NCBI GenBank assembly: GCA_951804985.1
Contig: OX638130.1
Location: 126,555,593-126,619,592 of the forward strand
Length of the DNA: 64,000 bases
Origin: Dryomyza anilis
Taxonomy: Eukaryota > Arthropoda > Insecta > Diptera > Dryomyzidae
Direction of reading: 5' to 3'
Part shown: piece after piece, positions 1 to 11,537 of the stretch
Layout of the letters: each line of letters starts with the position of its first letter
Numbering within the stretch: the stretch's first letter is position 1
Notes under the pieces: generated by a model
Told to the model about the DNA's origin: nothing
Database searches by the model: none
The model's input: the letters and a program-made list of their open reading frames with translations, nothing else
Made by a program: the position numbers and the translations under genes

Positions 1-1623
1 CGTCCCATACGATATGTCGTCATTCATCATACCGTGACTCCGGAATGTTCGAGTTTTATAGAATGTGCCAATGTTTTGCAGAATATGCAATATTTCCATA
101 TGAACGATTTGGAAAATGAAGATATTGCCTACAAGTGAGTGATAGAGATGAAGAGTACTTAATTGAAATTGAAATTCTATTATCTTTGCTAATAGTATTT
201 GTAAAAGTTCAAATTGGGTTCTTCAGTGTTTTGTAAAAAAATCCCCATTTATTTATAATCGCGGGTCAACAAACATTATCAGCGACAGCAAATGTTGACG
301 TGCTTGATAATTAATTTATTTATATATTTTAATCAAAATCTTCTTGACAGCTTCCTCATCGGAAATGATGGTGTCGTCTACCAGGGAACCGGCTGGGGAG
401 TACGCGGCTCCCATACCTATGGTTATAATCAGAATGGCACTGGCATTGCGTTTATTGGAAACTATATTGGTGCGTAACAAAATATAACAAAATAAGGGTG
501 TGTACGAGTTTGTTTAAATTTTTAGACTTATCGGAATATTTTTCGATCACTATTCGGTTACTGATGATCGGTAAAGTCGGTAATCAATCGATTTAACATC
601 TGTTATTTGCAGTTATTCAAATTAGTTCAATTTAGACAAATTCGCATACACATTTATTTTTTTTTAGAAATTAAAAACAAATTGCTGGATATATAATTAC
701 CTATATATTAATCATTCGATCGGCATATACATATTTGGATTGTATCAAATGATTTGATTATGATTGGTATCTGTTTTGTCTTCTATTTGGTTTATTTAAA
801 TTATTTAAATTATTTAAATTATTTTTTGTTTTAATTTATTTTCTAGATTTATTTAAATTTTCAAAAATTGATATTTGATATATTAAAACCAGAATAACAT
901 TTACACAATTTAAAATTTTAATCATAAATCCCTTAAAAACACAGAAAAATACTCTGTTGGCATTAGGTTGGCAGAATGAAAAAGTACCAACTAACTTCAT
1001 TCGGTTAAATCAAATTTGCTGGCGGAACTGCCTTATTAGCCTATACACATGAAATATTAGTCTATACACACTCCCATTGGTTCTAAATTTGTTCAAAATT
1101 CTTCTAAAACAGTTCGAAATTGGTTGCAGTACAAAGTACAACTCCTTTTATTTTGACAATAACAACCGAGTAAGCAGTTGAGAAAACCGAATAAGTTGGT
1201 TGGGCAAAGAGTTGGTGGGTGCAACAAATCTCTATTCTGTGTGTAGATATTTGTTGTTTCTTATTATTTTTATTCCACACACAGAAAATCCTCTTAATAT
1301 TTTTTTAATTATAATCATCATATTTTCTATATTCCTCCACATTTTTTCGATTATATTATAAAATGTACCCTAGTAGGAATGTTCTAAAAATTCGTAAATA
1401 ATTGATTTTTTTTTTAAATAATAATATTTTCCTTGCAGAAAAACTACCAGCGAATAGCGCCCTAGAAGCTGCTAAGAAACTACTGGCTTGTGGAGTCAAA
1501 ACAGGCGAACTGGACCGAAATTATCGCATGATTGCTGGCTCACAAGTGAGCAGCACCCAAAGTCCGGGACTTACCTTGTACAATGAAATCCAAGAGTGGG
1601 ATCATTGGACGTTGAATCCTTGA
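1..1623 (+). CDS. Peptidoglycan recognition protein (PGRP), non-catalytic type, 3' part of gene (three exons)
   Basis: Three exons join in frame: 1-134, 351-469 and 1439-1623, with introns 135-350 (gtgagt...cag, phase 2) and 470-1438 (gtgcgt...cag, phase 1) and stop TGA at 1621. The joined protein shows a PGRP/amidase-2 domain in order: VVIHHTVTPEC with the first zinc-ligand His and a conserved Cys, NFLIGNDGVVYQGTGWGVRG, GIAFIGNYI, LEAAKKLLACGV, and a C-terminal SPGLTLYNEIQEWDHW. Family knowledge: amidase PGRPs bind zinc with two His and one Cys. Here the later His position reads GS (IAGSQ) and the Cys before PG is Ser (TQSPG), so the enzyme should be inactive and act as a peptidoglycan receptor upstream of Toll or IMD signalling. 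The Tyr of VYQG is kept. The Arg often seen just before the IGIAF-like segment in DAP-binding members is absent (NGTGIAF), so ligand type is unclear. The 5' exons, including any signal peptide or membrane segment, lie left of the window. PGRP-LC, -LA, -LE or -LF-like identity is possible but not decided. Confidence 0.93.
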
Positions 1624-1714
1624 ACAAATTAAACTTTTAAATATTTGTAATTTTTACCGACTGGACCTTGAGCACGTAAAGACAATATCTTAAAATAATC
1701 AAAAGAGGTCGTAA

Positions 1715-1739
1715 AATAAAAACAATTACTTGTAATAAA
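1715..1739 (+). terminator. Candidate polyadenylation signals of the PGRP gene
   Basis: Two AATAAA hexamers lie at 1715-1720 and 1734-1739, about 95-115 bp after the PGRP stop codon, in an AT-rich 3' flank. The distance and hexamer are typical of a fly 3' UTR. The region contains many chance AATAAA-like strings, so the exact cleavage site cannot be assigned. Confidence 0.5.
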
Positions 1740-2350
1740 TTTAATAAGATTTTATAAAAAAAAGTCAACGTAAAGAATAAATAATAAATCAGAAGTAGAT
1801 AGAATAAGTTAGCTATTAATTAGCTATTATTTATATTATTGGAAATATACCCGAATTCATAAATATATTTTAACAAATTTTAAAATATTTTAATTATAAT
1901 GTAATAATAAGATTGTATTCTGAGTTCAATTTGTAATATTTTGTGTTTAATTTTGTAAACAAAGATTTGAATCCGTGGACAAAACCCGATATTCGTTATT
2001 TTTATTAACGAAAATATTATTTTGTTGTATTAATATTTCAAAATAACAGCTTTAAATATTTGTATAAGGCTATTTAGGACTATTGTCCCGCCCGGAACCA
2101 ATAATATACATTTATTATCATATTAAACTAAAAACAAATTATGAAAAATTTGATTTCGCTGTTTCAAAGCAGAATTTTCTCGGCATTTAAAAATGTAAAC
2201 ATCCGGAACTTCCGAAATTTCCGTCCGGAATTTTGAGTATTAAATATGTAAAAGCAGAGGGTTTTTTCAAACATTGTAAACAATTCTAAAACTTTAATAA
2301 CAATAGGGAATTTAAATCGTACATCACTTTTAATTTCGTAATAATCGGTC
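1740..2350. other. AT-rich intergenic DNA, no gene seen
   Basis: Low-complexity A/T tracts dominate. A short cluster of ccggaa-type repeats is seen near 2200-2236. The short minus-strand frame here has no recognisable domain or coding-like composition. Confidence 0.6.
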
Positions 2351-2542
2351 ATGATCCGACTTTCGATCGAAATTTAATCGAAATTTATTTTTTCAATGAA
2401 TTCAATCCGTTTGCTTTGACTTCACCGATTTGAAATTATTTGAAAAAAACACATTTTTTGCGATGTGACATCGAATTCAAAATTCTTTGTTTACACATGT
2501 TATATGAAATTCGATCAGAATTTGATCGAAAGTCGTAGTCAT
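2351..2542. mobile_element. MITE-like element with ~36-bp terminal inverted repeats
   Basis: The 36-bp arms 2351-2386 and 2507-2542 are imperfect inverted repeats sharing the core cgactttcgatc followed by diverged aaatt/tgatcgaaa-type sequence. They enclose about 120 bp of AT-rich non-coding DNA, giving a 192-bp unit. This is the shape of a miniature inverted-repeat transposable element. The target-site duplication is not clear, so the superfamily is not assigned. Confidence 0.6.
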
Positions 2543-3054
2543 AATTTCTATACGTAATTTTTTGTCCCGTGTGCTATAAACTTTAGGAAGAAATTGTAAA
2601 TATAAATATAAATAAAAATATAATACATTATCTCAGCTAGTTTCATATCTCATCTATTTCATGTACTCAAAAGGTATTTTTTTAGAAAAAAAATAAATAG
2701 TAGTGTAAAATTTAAAACGGAACTTTTTGTTTAGTCCGGAATTATTCTGTGATTTATTATGAAAAAAACTATCAACTTTAGAAACAAAGTTTAAATATAT
2801 AAATAAACTGCAATATCCAGGATAAATTTTAAAATAATTCAAAAAATAATTTGTACATGAAATTTTGCCGAATTTTTGGAATTTTCATTTACACTTTCAT
2901 GTTCTTTTGAATTTTCTAATTTTTTAAAGATGTTTATTTAGTACAATTGAAGGGTTTGGTGCATAATAGGGTTAAGTCAATTTTTTCACTTAGATGGAAA
3001 ATTAATAAAAACTGTTTAAAATTGCAAATTTTGCGATTTTTTGTTAAAAAAAAA
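2543..3054. other. AT-rich intergenic DNA, no gene seen
   Basis: The short minus-strand open frames in this stretch have low-complexity Phe/Lys/Tyr-rich translations of the kind AT-rich DNA produces by chance. No motif, splice structure or promoter is recognised. Confidence 0.5.
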
Positions 3055-3340
3055 TCTATCGTATAAACAACGTTTGTATTGTTGGGTTTGCAAAGAAAAA
3101 ACAAAAATGTTCCATGTAACTTGGCTTGAAAACGTAATTTAAACTGCTGAAGTTTTTTTGTTTCATACAAAAATTAAATTTCTATTAAAATTCGTGGTCT
3201 ATCGTATAAACTACGTTTGCATTGTTGGGTTTGCAAAGAAAAAACAAAAATGTTCCATGTAACTTGGCTTGAAAACGTAATTTAAACTGCTGAAGTTTTT
3301 TTGTTTCATACAAAAATTTAATTTCTATTAAAATTCGTGG
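3055..3340. repeat. 143-bp tandem duplication (two copies)
   Basis: Copy 1 (3055-3197) and copy 2 (3198-3340) are head to tail and of equal length. Both start tctatcgtataaac and end attcgtgg, and only a handful of substitutions are visible (for example caacgtttgta against tacgtttgca near the start). The high identity implies a recent duplication. No coding function is apparent. Confidence 0.9.
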
Positions 3341-3535
3341 TTTTAATCTTCAGATGCATCACCACATGTCATTCTCATACCAATGATACTTGCGTGTTTA
3401 AGGAAGTGGTAAAATTACATATTCATCATAGACAAATATTTCTTTTTCAAGGGTAAAACATGTTCAACTTTATTTTTATTGATTGTCAATTATAATTTTA
3501 TGAAATTCAACATTGAATGTATTATTTTGTAAAAG

Positions 3536-4435
3536 GTAGGGGAGACCGGGGCTAAGTCGATATCGGGGCAAAGTCAATATTTGCTTTAAAACGGGAATGG
3601 GATGTGAGATCAACTTCAATTTGAAGTTGTACACATAACATTAGGTGCCACTGTTACCAAAGAAGAGTAATCCACTTTGAGCTTGAACTTCAGTTTTTAT
3701 GTAATAAAATGTGTTTTTTGACTCCAAAAGTTACATATTGATAACGCAGTAAACTTATACTTGCCATTAAAGTCTTGATTATTTATATATTTTGTTGTGA
3801 GTTTTATGAAGTAAGGGGTTCACTTATCATGTCGTGTTGATTTTTATTTTATTTTTGCCATTCAATTCGCATTTTTATGCCAATAATATTAGACTAAGTC
3901 TCGTGGGGTAAAGTCGTTACATAAGCATTTGGTCAAAGTAGATTTCGCGAAAATACAATTTATAAAACTTTTTGTTCTATGAGTTTTACAAAATAGTCCA
4001 TTCTTACAATATAATGAGACTTGTCAATCAGTTGACCATGATTTATGAAGTTATTGCAAAAAATTGATAAAATGTGAATAATAGGAATAATGGTCAAACA
4101 ATTTCGCGGTACCGGAATAAAACAGCAAGAATAGTTTTATCTTGGAATACATAATTCAATCAAATTGAAAGATATCAGCAAAATTGTGCATTCGGGGGAA
4201 TGTGCATTCGTGTCGACTTTACCACAGCCTATTTTCAGAATCAGTTTTGGGGTTGGGTCGCATTTGCATTTGTTTTGTGGAAACTAAATATTGTAGATCT
4301 TTACAACTTATGGAACATTTTTAGCTAATGAATCAATCTATCCAACTGTATTATTATGTTTGTCCTATGTCATTGATATGGTGGTCAAAATTAGCATTGA
4401 AAAATAAGTTTCGACTTAGCCCCGGTCTCCCCTAC
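3536..4435. mobile_element. Non-autonomous DNA transposon, ~0.9 kb, with perfect 25-bp terminal inverted repeats
   Basis: Bases 3536-3560 (beginning gtaggggagaccggggctaa) are the exact reverse complement of 4411-4435. The 900-bp interior has no long open frame. It carries further ggggcaaagtc or gtaaagtcg-type motifs near both ends (about 3566-3576, 3903-3916, and reversed at about 4213-4222), consistent with subterminal repeats. The flanks ttgtaaaa (left, ending 3534) and ttgtaaaa (right, about 4443) could be a target-site duplication if the right end runs a few bases past the inverted repeat, but this is uncertain. Superfamily not assigned. Confidence 0.75.
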
Positions 4436-5330
4436 TTGTACTTGTAAAAAATCAGGTAAATTAATTAATTTTCCGTCGAGATATTAATGTTTTAAGCGTA
4501 CTAATGTGTCCCCAATTGCATTATTAAATATTTTTAATTATAAATATTATTATTATTCAAATGGTGATTTTAAGATGACAGCCATTTTTATGGGTTTACA
4601 AACGCGTTTTGCTTAGCAAATACACACACCTACATCCAAAACTGTGCGTTTAGCAAATACACACTTCTATGCCTCTAAAACTGTCGCCACTCTTCTTATT
4701 TCTTACCTTTAGATTTTAAAATTATTAAGTTTAGAAAGAAATTCATTCAATTAAAAAATCTTTTTAAAAGAGGTTTAAAAATAATAATTTAAAAACTTCA
4801 AATTCTTGAATTATTTATAATTATTTATTGTATGTACAAAAGAAAATTGTGGGTTGAAAATTGATCCAAAAAAAAAATGATAAAAAATAATGAAGTTAAA
4901 ATAATATTATAATAATAATAAATAAATATTACCGGTGTGAATTAGTTTTAATAATAAATAACGCAAAAAATTAAAAAATAAATTAAATGAAATCAATCGT
5001 CGTTATAGAGCGAAAACTCTATCTGACCATTTGTAGGACATAAGCCCAAAGTGATATCAAAGGATAAGCTTTAAAGCAGGGATTAAAACTGTAAGCGATA
5101 TCCGTTTGCCCCCAAAATCAGGCACGCCTCCAAAATCAGGCACGCGCCCATTAAAGATTTTTTATAGTTTCTACCCCAATTAAAAAAAAAACCCTTACTT
5201 CCAGCTTCAGAAAATGAAAATGTTGTAGTATTTTAACCTTTTCTTAAAAATCTTTTGCTTTAGTTTTACTTATGGATTTAAGAGAATAATAAGTATCAAA
5301 CTAAATTTTTCAATTATTTATTATAGAGAC
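4436..5330. other. AT-rich intergenic DNA with a short local duplication
   Basis: No gene is seen. Around 4604-4683 a ~42-bp unit containing tagcaaatacacac and aaaactgt occurs twice, diverged. Around 5110-5150 the string aaaatcaggcacgc occurs twice. The rest is A/T-rich sequence with poly-A and aataat tracts. Confidence 0.5.
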
Positions 5331-5335
5331 TAAAA

Positions 5336-5815
5336 CTCATTGGAATATCGGTTCCGGTTCGGATTCCAAGATTTTTAAAATTGTGGTTCCGGTTCCAGTT
5401 ACAAAAAAAAAAATAGGGTTTCGATTCCGGTTCCATACATTTTTAATAAAGGTTCCGATTCTGGTTCTATGCGTTCCCTGACAGGGACTATAATATCTGT
5501 TTCGGTTATGATATTTTTAAAATAGCGGTACCGATTCCAACCAGAAAAAATATATGTTCCAGTTCCGGTTCAACACATTTTTAATAACGATTTTGGTTCC
5601 AAAAATCTCAACAGTTCCGGTATTATTTTTCACGTTTCGCCTGCTTTTTCATGTTTTTTTCGGATTTTTCCGTGTTTCTTCGTGTCTTTTGAAATCCCGT
5701 GTTTTATTGTGCTTCTCGTGCGTGCCAGTAAATTTAGTCGTCGGGCTCGTGCTCGTGCGTGTCACCTATCGGCGTGCCCGTGCGTGCCAGCAAAAACAGG
5801 CACGCGCCATCTCTA
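5336..5815. repeat. Degenerate ggttccg-rich and cgtgcgtgcc-rich repeat, probably transposon-derived
   Basis: From about 5336 to 5610 the motif ggttccg/ggttccagtt recurs many times, separated by poly-A and 'atttttaaaat' spacers. From about 5640 to 5815 the sequence becomes rich in cgtgttt and cgtgcgtgcc strings and ends with ggcacgcgccatctctag. The ending resembles an inverted terminal end of a hAT-like element, but no matching left end was found. A 103-codon open frame across this repeat is Phe/Arg/Val-rich with no domain and is taken as a repeat artefact. Confidence 0.5.
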
Positions 5816-6900
5816 GTTCATACCATCAAAAAAAATTGAGATCAATTTGTATCAATTTTTGTTAAGTAAATTTTGAAAACACCCAAATGATATACATTGG
5901 GCGTTTCAAATAGACGCTAACTCTAGAACATTTGTTTTCATGAAATGAACGAAGGAATCAGTCCCTAAAATATTTGCACCCCAAAGCGGACTACCATTTA
6001 TAGATATTCCAAACAGACATACATAATTTCGTTTTTATACCAGACAATTTAAAGTCGACTTATAAATAAATTCGACTTTTCTGCCAAATTTTTTGTAGTA
6101 TAAATTGACAAAAAGATGATTTCCAATATATTGTATTTAACCACATACTGCAAAATATGTTTTGCGTCGTCTTTGAATTGTATCACGTGCCACAAGAGGC
6201 ACCATATGTAGTATTTTATAAAGACTCAATATTGCATTCTTTTCTTCTTTATAATAGTGATTTCTTTCTCTTTACTTCTCAATAAAAAATGAATAAACTT
6301 CAAACTCATAACAGTCCGGTCCGTTCCAGAGTAATTGAAATACAATCTCCTTCGCACATCATGTCATCTGGAACACTTGGCTTGAGTTGTGGAATGTGTT
6401 GGCCAACAAAAGAACCTCGAACATTGCGAAAAAGTTGCTTTTAATTAGAATCATGCCATTATTGTTGTAGTTGTCACATTCTATGGGGGGTAATAGAGGG
6501 GGAGATATTACTTCTTCCGCTTAACCACAACTTCATGATGTTCACTCATAACCCTAGCTTTATACCAAACAGGGCATCGAATTACATTGGATGCCTATGG
6601 AAACTCTACTGGGGATAGTGAGTGAATGACATATTCATAACTGTACTGATCTGATTAGTAGGTACTATGCGTAGGCAATTTATTAAAATAGTGCTGTAGT
6701 TAATCAGGGATGACGTGGCATATAGATTTCTTAAAAGCAACAGGTAGAACAGAAAATACTAATGAACTAAATGGGAAAATAAAATATTAATTATTTCGCA
6801 TGAGAATGTTTAGTCAAGCAAAAAGATTAGCATTAGAATGAGAAAAACTGACCTTTTCTCTCGACTTAAATCCTGACAAGAGAACACGAATTTAGAAATA
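5816..6900. other. Intergenic DNA, no gene recognised
   Basis: Mixed composition. The stretch 6300-6600 is less AT-rich than its surroundings (for example around 6355-6425), but every frame is interrupted and no protein motif was recognised. It could be decayed repeat or regulatory sequence. Confidence 0.4.
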
Positions 6901-6902
6901 AA

Positions 6903-7255
6903 TACACGCAAAGAAAAGATATGGTTGGGATATGGTCACGACTTTTATAAGTGCTTTCCAGAATCAAAGATGGTTGTCACAATCCAATTATGGTTATTTA
7001 GATTTTATTTACATGTTTTACTATAAAATATTTAACACTTTCAACACCTAAATATGATTGGTTACCACAATATTATGGTAAAGAAAGTCTTCGATGGCCA
7101 AAATATGATATTTATTCAAAATTTGTATATGATAAAATAACACACCACAACAAAAAAAAATTATCCGCGTTCTCAGTATGATTTTCCGATGGACATGAAG
7201 GACCTCACACTCAGTTTTTTCAAATTGCCTAAAGTATTTGAGTTATTACGTAGAA
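6903..7255 (+). mobile_element. Dispersed repeat, forward copy (acacgcaaagaaaa end)
   Basis: The 3' part, about 7145-7255, is clearly homologous to the reverse complement of about 10805-10925. Shared blocks include attatccgcg.tct/aattatccacgatct, agtatgattttccgatgga, agttttttca.attgcct and gttattacgta. The left end has acacgcaaagaaaa, resembling the reverse complement of the right end of the second copy (ttttctctgcgtgt at about 11074-11087). The two copies therefore look like oppositely oriented members of one non-autonomous element family. The intervening parts are too diverged to align by eye. Confidence 0.5.
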
Positions 7256-7393
7256 CAAATACACCCAAAGAACGAATCAATTGGTTTATTTAGTTCTGTC
7301 AACATTCGATTGATTCAGTTGTTGCAACACCGCGTATCAGTTCACACAACTAATGAATACAATTGACACAACCAATTTGTTTAGTTGTGGTAA

Positions 7394-7593
7394 CCAATTT
7401 AATTATAAGAAATCGGCTATTTTAACAGCGCTCCAACGTGTTGCAAACACGAAGTCAGCAGCACAACAAATCGTCGGAAATGTTCGATCTCGGGAACGCC
7501 GTCGATCGAACATCTGACTTCGTGTTTGCAACACGTTGGAGCGCTGATAAAATAGCCGATTTCTTATAATTATAATTTCTCATAATTAAATTG
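7394..7593. repeat. Long near-perfect hairpin (58-bp arms)
   Basis: Left arm 7401-7458 pairs with right arm 7514-7571 with one mismatch, including cagcgctccaacgtgttgca and its complement. After a 21-nt one-sided bulge (7459-7479) the helix resumes: atgttcgatc (7480-7489) pairs with gatcgaacat (7504-7513), leaving a 14-nt loop. Outside the arms, ccaatttaattat (7394-7406) and ataattaaattgg (7582-7593) extend the symmetry. This is most likely a MITE or foldback element. A structured hairpin RNA is an alternative that cannot be tested here. Confidence 0.75.
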
Positions 7594-7599
7594 GGCTGC

Positions 7600-8973
7600 A
7601 TATAGAAAAACAACATATAGAAACAAAATAGCAAGAACTCTGTAGAATAGTATCCCAGCAAGAACACTACCAGTCATATGAGCAGTAATATTATAAGTAT
7701 CAAAACTGAAAGTTTCAGTAAAAGTTTCTATAACATTGTTAAGAGCGTCGGGATAAAATTGACAGAAACTTTTGTGTGCGTGTGAATTTTTATCTCTTTC
7801 TCACTCATCTGAAATGAGATACAATTGAATGTATGTTTATCACTGTTCTTTTGGTAATAAGTGACGATTAAATTACTTGTAAATTTAAGAAATATTTTAC
7901 GGAACATAAACTGTTTTAATTTTGAGGTTAGGGACGGTTAAATTAATATTAGACTAACCAAAATTAGTTTTCATTTTTTTTGCGTTGAATATAATGCGCA
8001 TTACATTCAACATGTTTGCATTACAAAATTGTCTATTAAAACGACTTTTGTTTGCCGTTGTTTTGATTCCTTCCATGCATTTGTTTAATGCAGATGACCC
8101 TTCCACTTTGATGATATCTATAATATGAATAGATAAATAAGCAATATATACAAATACTCTTTTAAATATACTTTCTTTTAGTGTTTATCAATTGTTTATA
8201 ATTTAAGTAACATTTTTTTTTCAACTCCTGCTGTAGCGGCTACTGTTGCAAACGTAATAAATAACCCACAAATAAAAAATGGTGGCAAACCGACGCGCAA
8301 AAAATATTAGTTTTCATTACTAGTAAAATTACGGGTCATATATCTATCATTGATCCTGCAGGGATGTATTTAAAATTATTTATGTATGAGTGAGAAAATA
8401 TAATATTGTCTTTGTGTTGGAGTTTCGGTAAGGCATGTCTTTCTGGGATGTCTCTTGTTGAAGAAAGTATATTTGAGCATGAACAAACCAAACAGTAAAA
8501 CCGAACAAGCCTTAAAACAATTCTAAATTTTGTTTAAGACGCGGCACGCGCTGTCCGCAGCACAAAACAAAAAACGAGTGAAAAAATCTCAAATCGCCAT
8601 AAAACGTCATCACACAAAGATCACTGATGAGGATACTTGGATGTGTACAAAACGGTCCGTATGATCATTGCCTGTGTTATGTTTTCAATTTGTTGTTGTT
8701 CTTTTAAGTCATTCAAATTAAATAGCCTTTAAGATTGGCGAAAAGTCTTAAAGATGTCGGCTCTCTTTCAAAAGAGTACTTCGAAATCTCACACAATTCC
8801 AAATATTGTTTAAGACTAAGACGTGGCACGCGCTATCCGCAAAACAAAGCGAGTGAAAAATGTAAAGCTTGCGCGACTGTTGATTTCACAGTTGAATCAA
8901 ATAAATATTGGTTGCTACAACTTAATGTTATATAATTATCTGTTAAGTCAACTAAATATTGGTTAGGTCTCAT
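7600..8973. other. AT-rich intergenic DNA with one diverged direct repeat
   Basis: No gene is recognised. A segment near 8520-8575 (tgtttaagacgcggcacgcg, then tgtccgcag and cgagtgaaaaa) recurs near 8802-8860 (agacgtggcacgcgctatcc, then gcgagtgaaaaa). This marks a dispersed or duplicated repeat unit ~280 bp apart. The 66-codon open frame over the second copy is not conserved in the first and has no known domain. Confidence 0.4.
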
Positions 8974-9683
<710 letters not shown>

Positions 9684-9974
9684 ATTTTGATAATCCTAAC
9701 TATCATAATTACACCTACTTTAAAATTTCCCATGTGATCTAACCTTCCCAACTGGTTTTGAATTTAGTTGCCGTGGCAATGGAAACAAAGAAATTGAAAA
9801 TGGATAAAAAGTTTGTTTCCCCAATCAATGTTGCAGTTGCTTCAACTAATAGTCGGTTACGCTTCATACTATTGTTCACCACAAATGAAAATCAGTTGAG
9901 GCCGACTAAATTTGGTAGATGCAAATTAATATTCGTTGAAACAGCTGCACGCCAAGCAATTATTTGTTTGTGTG

Positions 9975-10800
9975 TATATGGCAATTCTCGAGTTTTTATT
10001 CATATTTTATACACATTTTACAGATTTGATCACATCTCTCTTGTATTACATTGAGAATACTTAAGCTAATATTTTGAAATAAACCGCATGAAATTCGGAT
10101 TGATATAACCAATGCTATGGCCAGTCAAACGCAAAAAATGTAAATTTTAAGGTGTACCTATTATTTGTTGCATAACATCTATAATTTTCAGAATTAAATA
10201 AAAGTACATATCTTATATCAGACTTGATCTATAATTCTATACCTCCTCTTACTTTGTTTTTGCATATCACTCTTTAAGTCCTCAGTTAAAAGTGAAATGA
10301 CTCTATTGTAGGATACTGAGGCAAACCCATGGAAAGTAATACATTTATGCAAAGCTGAATTCTACTGGTTTAAGGTTTTGTTGAAATTTCTATGAATAAT
10401 TGATGGACAAAAAAATTATATTGATTAAAAGGAGCACCACAAATGCAAATTTAAATCAAAAATCGCAGGCTTAAATTTATATTTAATCTGAAGATTTAAA
10501 GAGTGATTTGTAAAAACAAAGTAATAGGAATCATAGAATTATGCATCTAGTTTCACATATAAAATATAATTTTTATTAAAAAATGAAAACTTTATACGTT
10601 ATGCAATAAATAATAGGTACACCTTAATATTCACATTTTTTGTGTTTGACTGGCCATTACTTCGGTCAGATTAATTCGAATTACATGAAGTTTATTTTAA
10701 AATATTAGCTGAAGTATGCTCAGACGAATTGAATCGATTACTCAAATATGTAAAATGTTAAAGTTCAAAATATGTAGAAAAACTCGAAAATTGCCATATA
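9975..10800. repeat. Giant imperfect inverted repeat (foldback), arms ~316-319 bp
   Basis: The left arm 9975-10290 and right arm 10482-10800 are reverse complements with substitutions and small indels, separated by about 190 bp. Well matched blocks include tatatggcaattctcgagtt, cttaagctaatattttgaaa, ggccagtcaaacgcaaaaaatg-type sequence, aaggtgtacctattattt, gcataac, and actttgtttttgcatatcac. The composition is AT-rich and no long frame crosses it. A foldback transposon, or two copies of one repeat inserted head to head, would both explain it. The 98-codon frame at 9758-10054 overlaps the left arm and shows no domain. Confidence 0.75.
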
Positions 10801-10804
10801 ATTG

Positions 10805-11088
10805 TATTACGTAATAACACAAAAACTTGAGGCAATCTGAAAAAACTAAGTAAGAGGTAGTGATTAGAATCTTGAAATCCATCGGAAAATCATACTAAGA
10901 TCGTGGATAATTAAAAAAAGGTCTCCATTTGTTGACTAGTGTAATTAAAGGTTAACTAATTAACATAATATAGTTATTTTATATCTATTTTGATATTGAA
11001 TACCATGTTATGATTGGGTGGGAACCATATTATGCTTGTATGGAATCATTATATGATGCCTTTCGAATATTATTTTCTCTGCGTGTAA
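10805..11088 (-). mobile_element. Dispersed repeat, reverse copy of the 6903-7255 family
   Basis: Read on the minus strand, this stretch starts with a gttacacgcagagaaaa end and shares the conserved core with 7145-7255 in opposite orientation: aattatccacgatc, agtatgattttccgatgga, agttttttcagattgcctca. It abuts the right arm of the giant inverted repeat, so the two structures may have inserted next to or into each other. Confidence 0.5.
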
Positions 11089-11233
11089 CTATAAAAAAAT
11101 GTCACGTTTGTTACCTGTTGCGTACACCAAAGCCTTTACTGAATTATTGTCTGTAAAAACAAGTTCTTGTAATTTTAGAATTCTTTGAAATGTACCAAAA
11201 TAAGTGTTGATTAAACATACTTCGTATACATCG

Positions 11234-11269
11234 TATAAATACTGCGATTTCTTCATTCAAGGATCAGTT
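11234..11269 (+). promoter_or_regulatory. Core promoter: TATA box and initiator
   Basis: A TATA box, tataaat, lies at 11234-11240. The arthropod initiator TCAGTT lies at 11264-11269, with its A at 11266, 32 bp downstream of the start of the TATA box, which is the canonical spacing. The ATG of the secreted glycine-rich gene follows at 11297, giving a 5' UTR of about 31 nt. Motifs and spacing are seen directly; promoter activity is inferred. Confidence 0.8.
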
Positions 11270-11537
11270 GAATTTTTTACGTCGTGTAGTGTCAAGATGA
11301 AAGTGGTAAGTGTTTAATATTCTGAAATTGTGCGGAGGAAAAATATTTGTCATGGACAATTATACATTTATGTTTTTTAAAGATAAAAAATTAATTTCCG
11401 AACAACAATAGGGCATATTTCAGCTGTTGATCGATTCTGTATTTAAAATTTTAATGATCGATTTTGTATTAAAAACTATATTCAAACGTTTTTTTAAACA
11501 AAAAGTCATTACATATTATTCGTTTTGAAAATATTTT

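Noticed and set aside
5554..5865. 103-codon plus-strand frame
   Set aside because: It spans the ggttccg and cgtgcgtgcc repeats, is low-complexity and has no domain.
7455..7667. 70-codon minus-strand frame over the hairpin
   Set aside because: It crosses the right arm of the inverted repeat, and its sequence is explained by the hairpin element.
9758..10054. 98-codon frame as a possible gene
   Set aside because: It overlaps the left arm of the giant inverted repeat, lacks a promoter, domain or splice context, and its end lies in repeat sequence.
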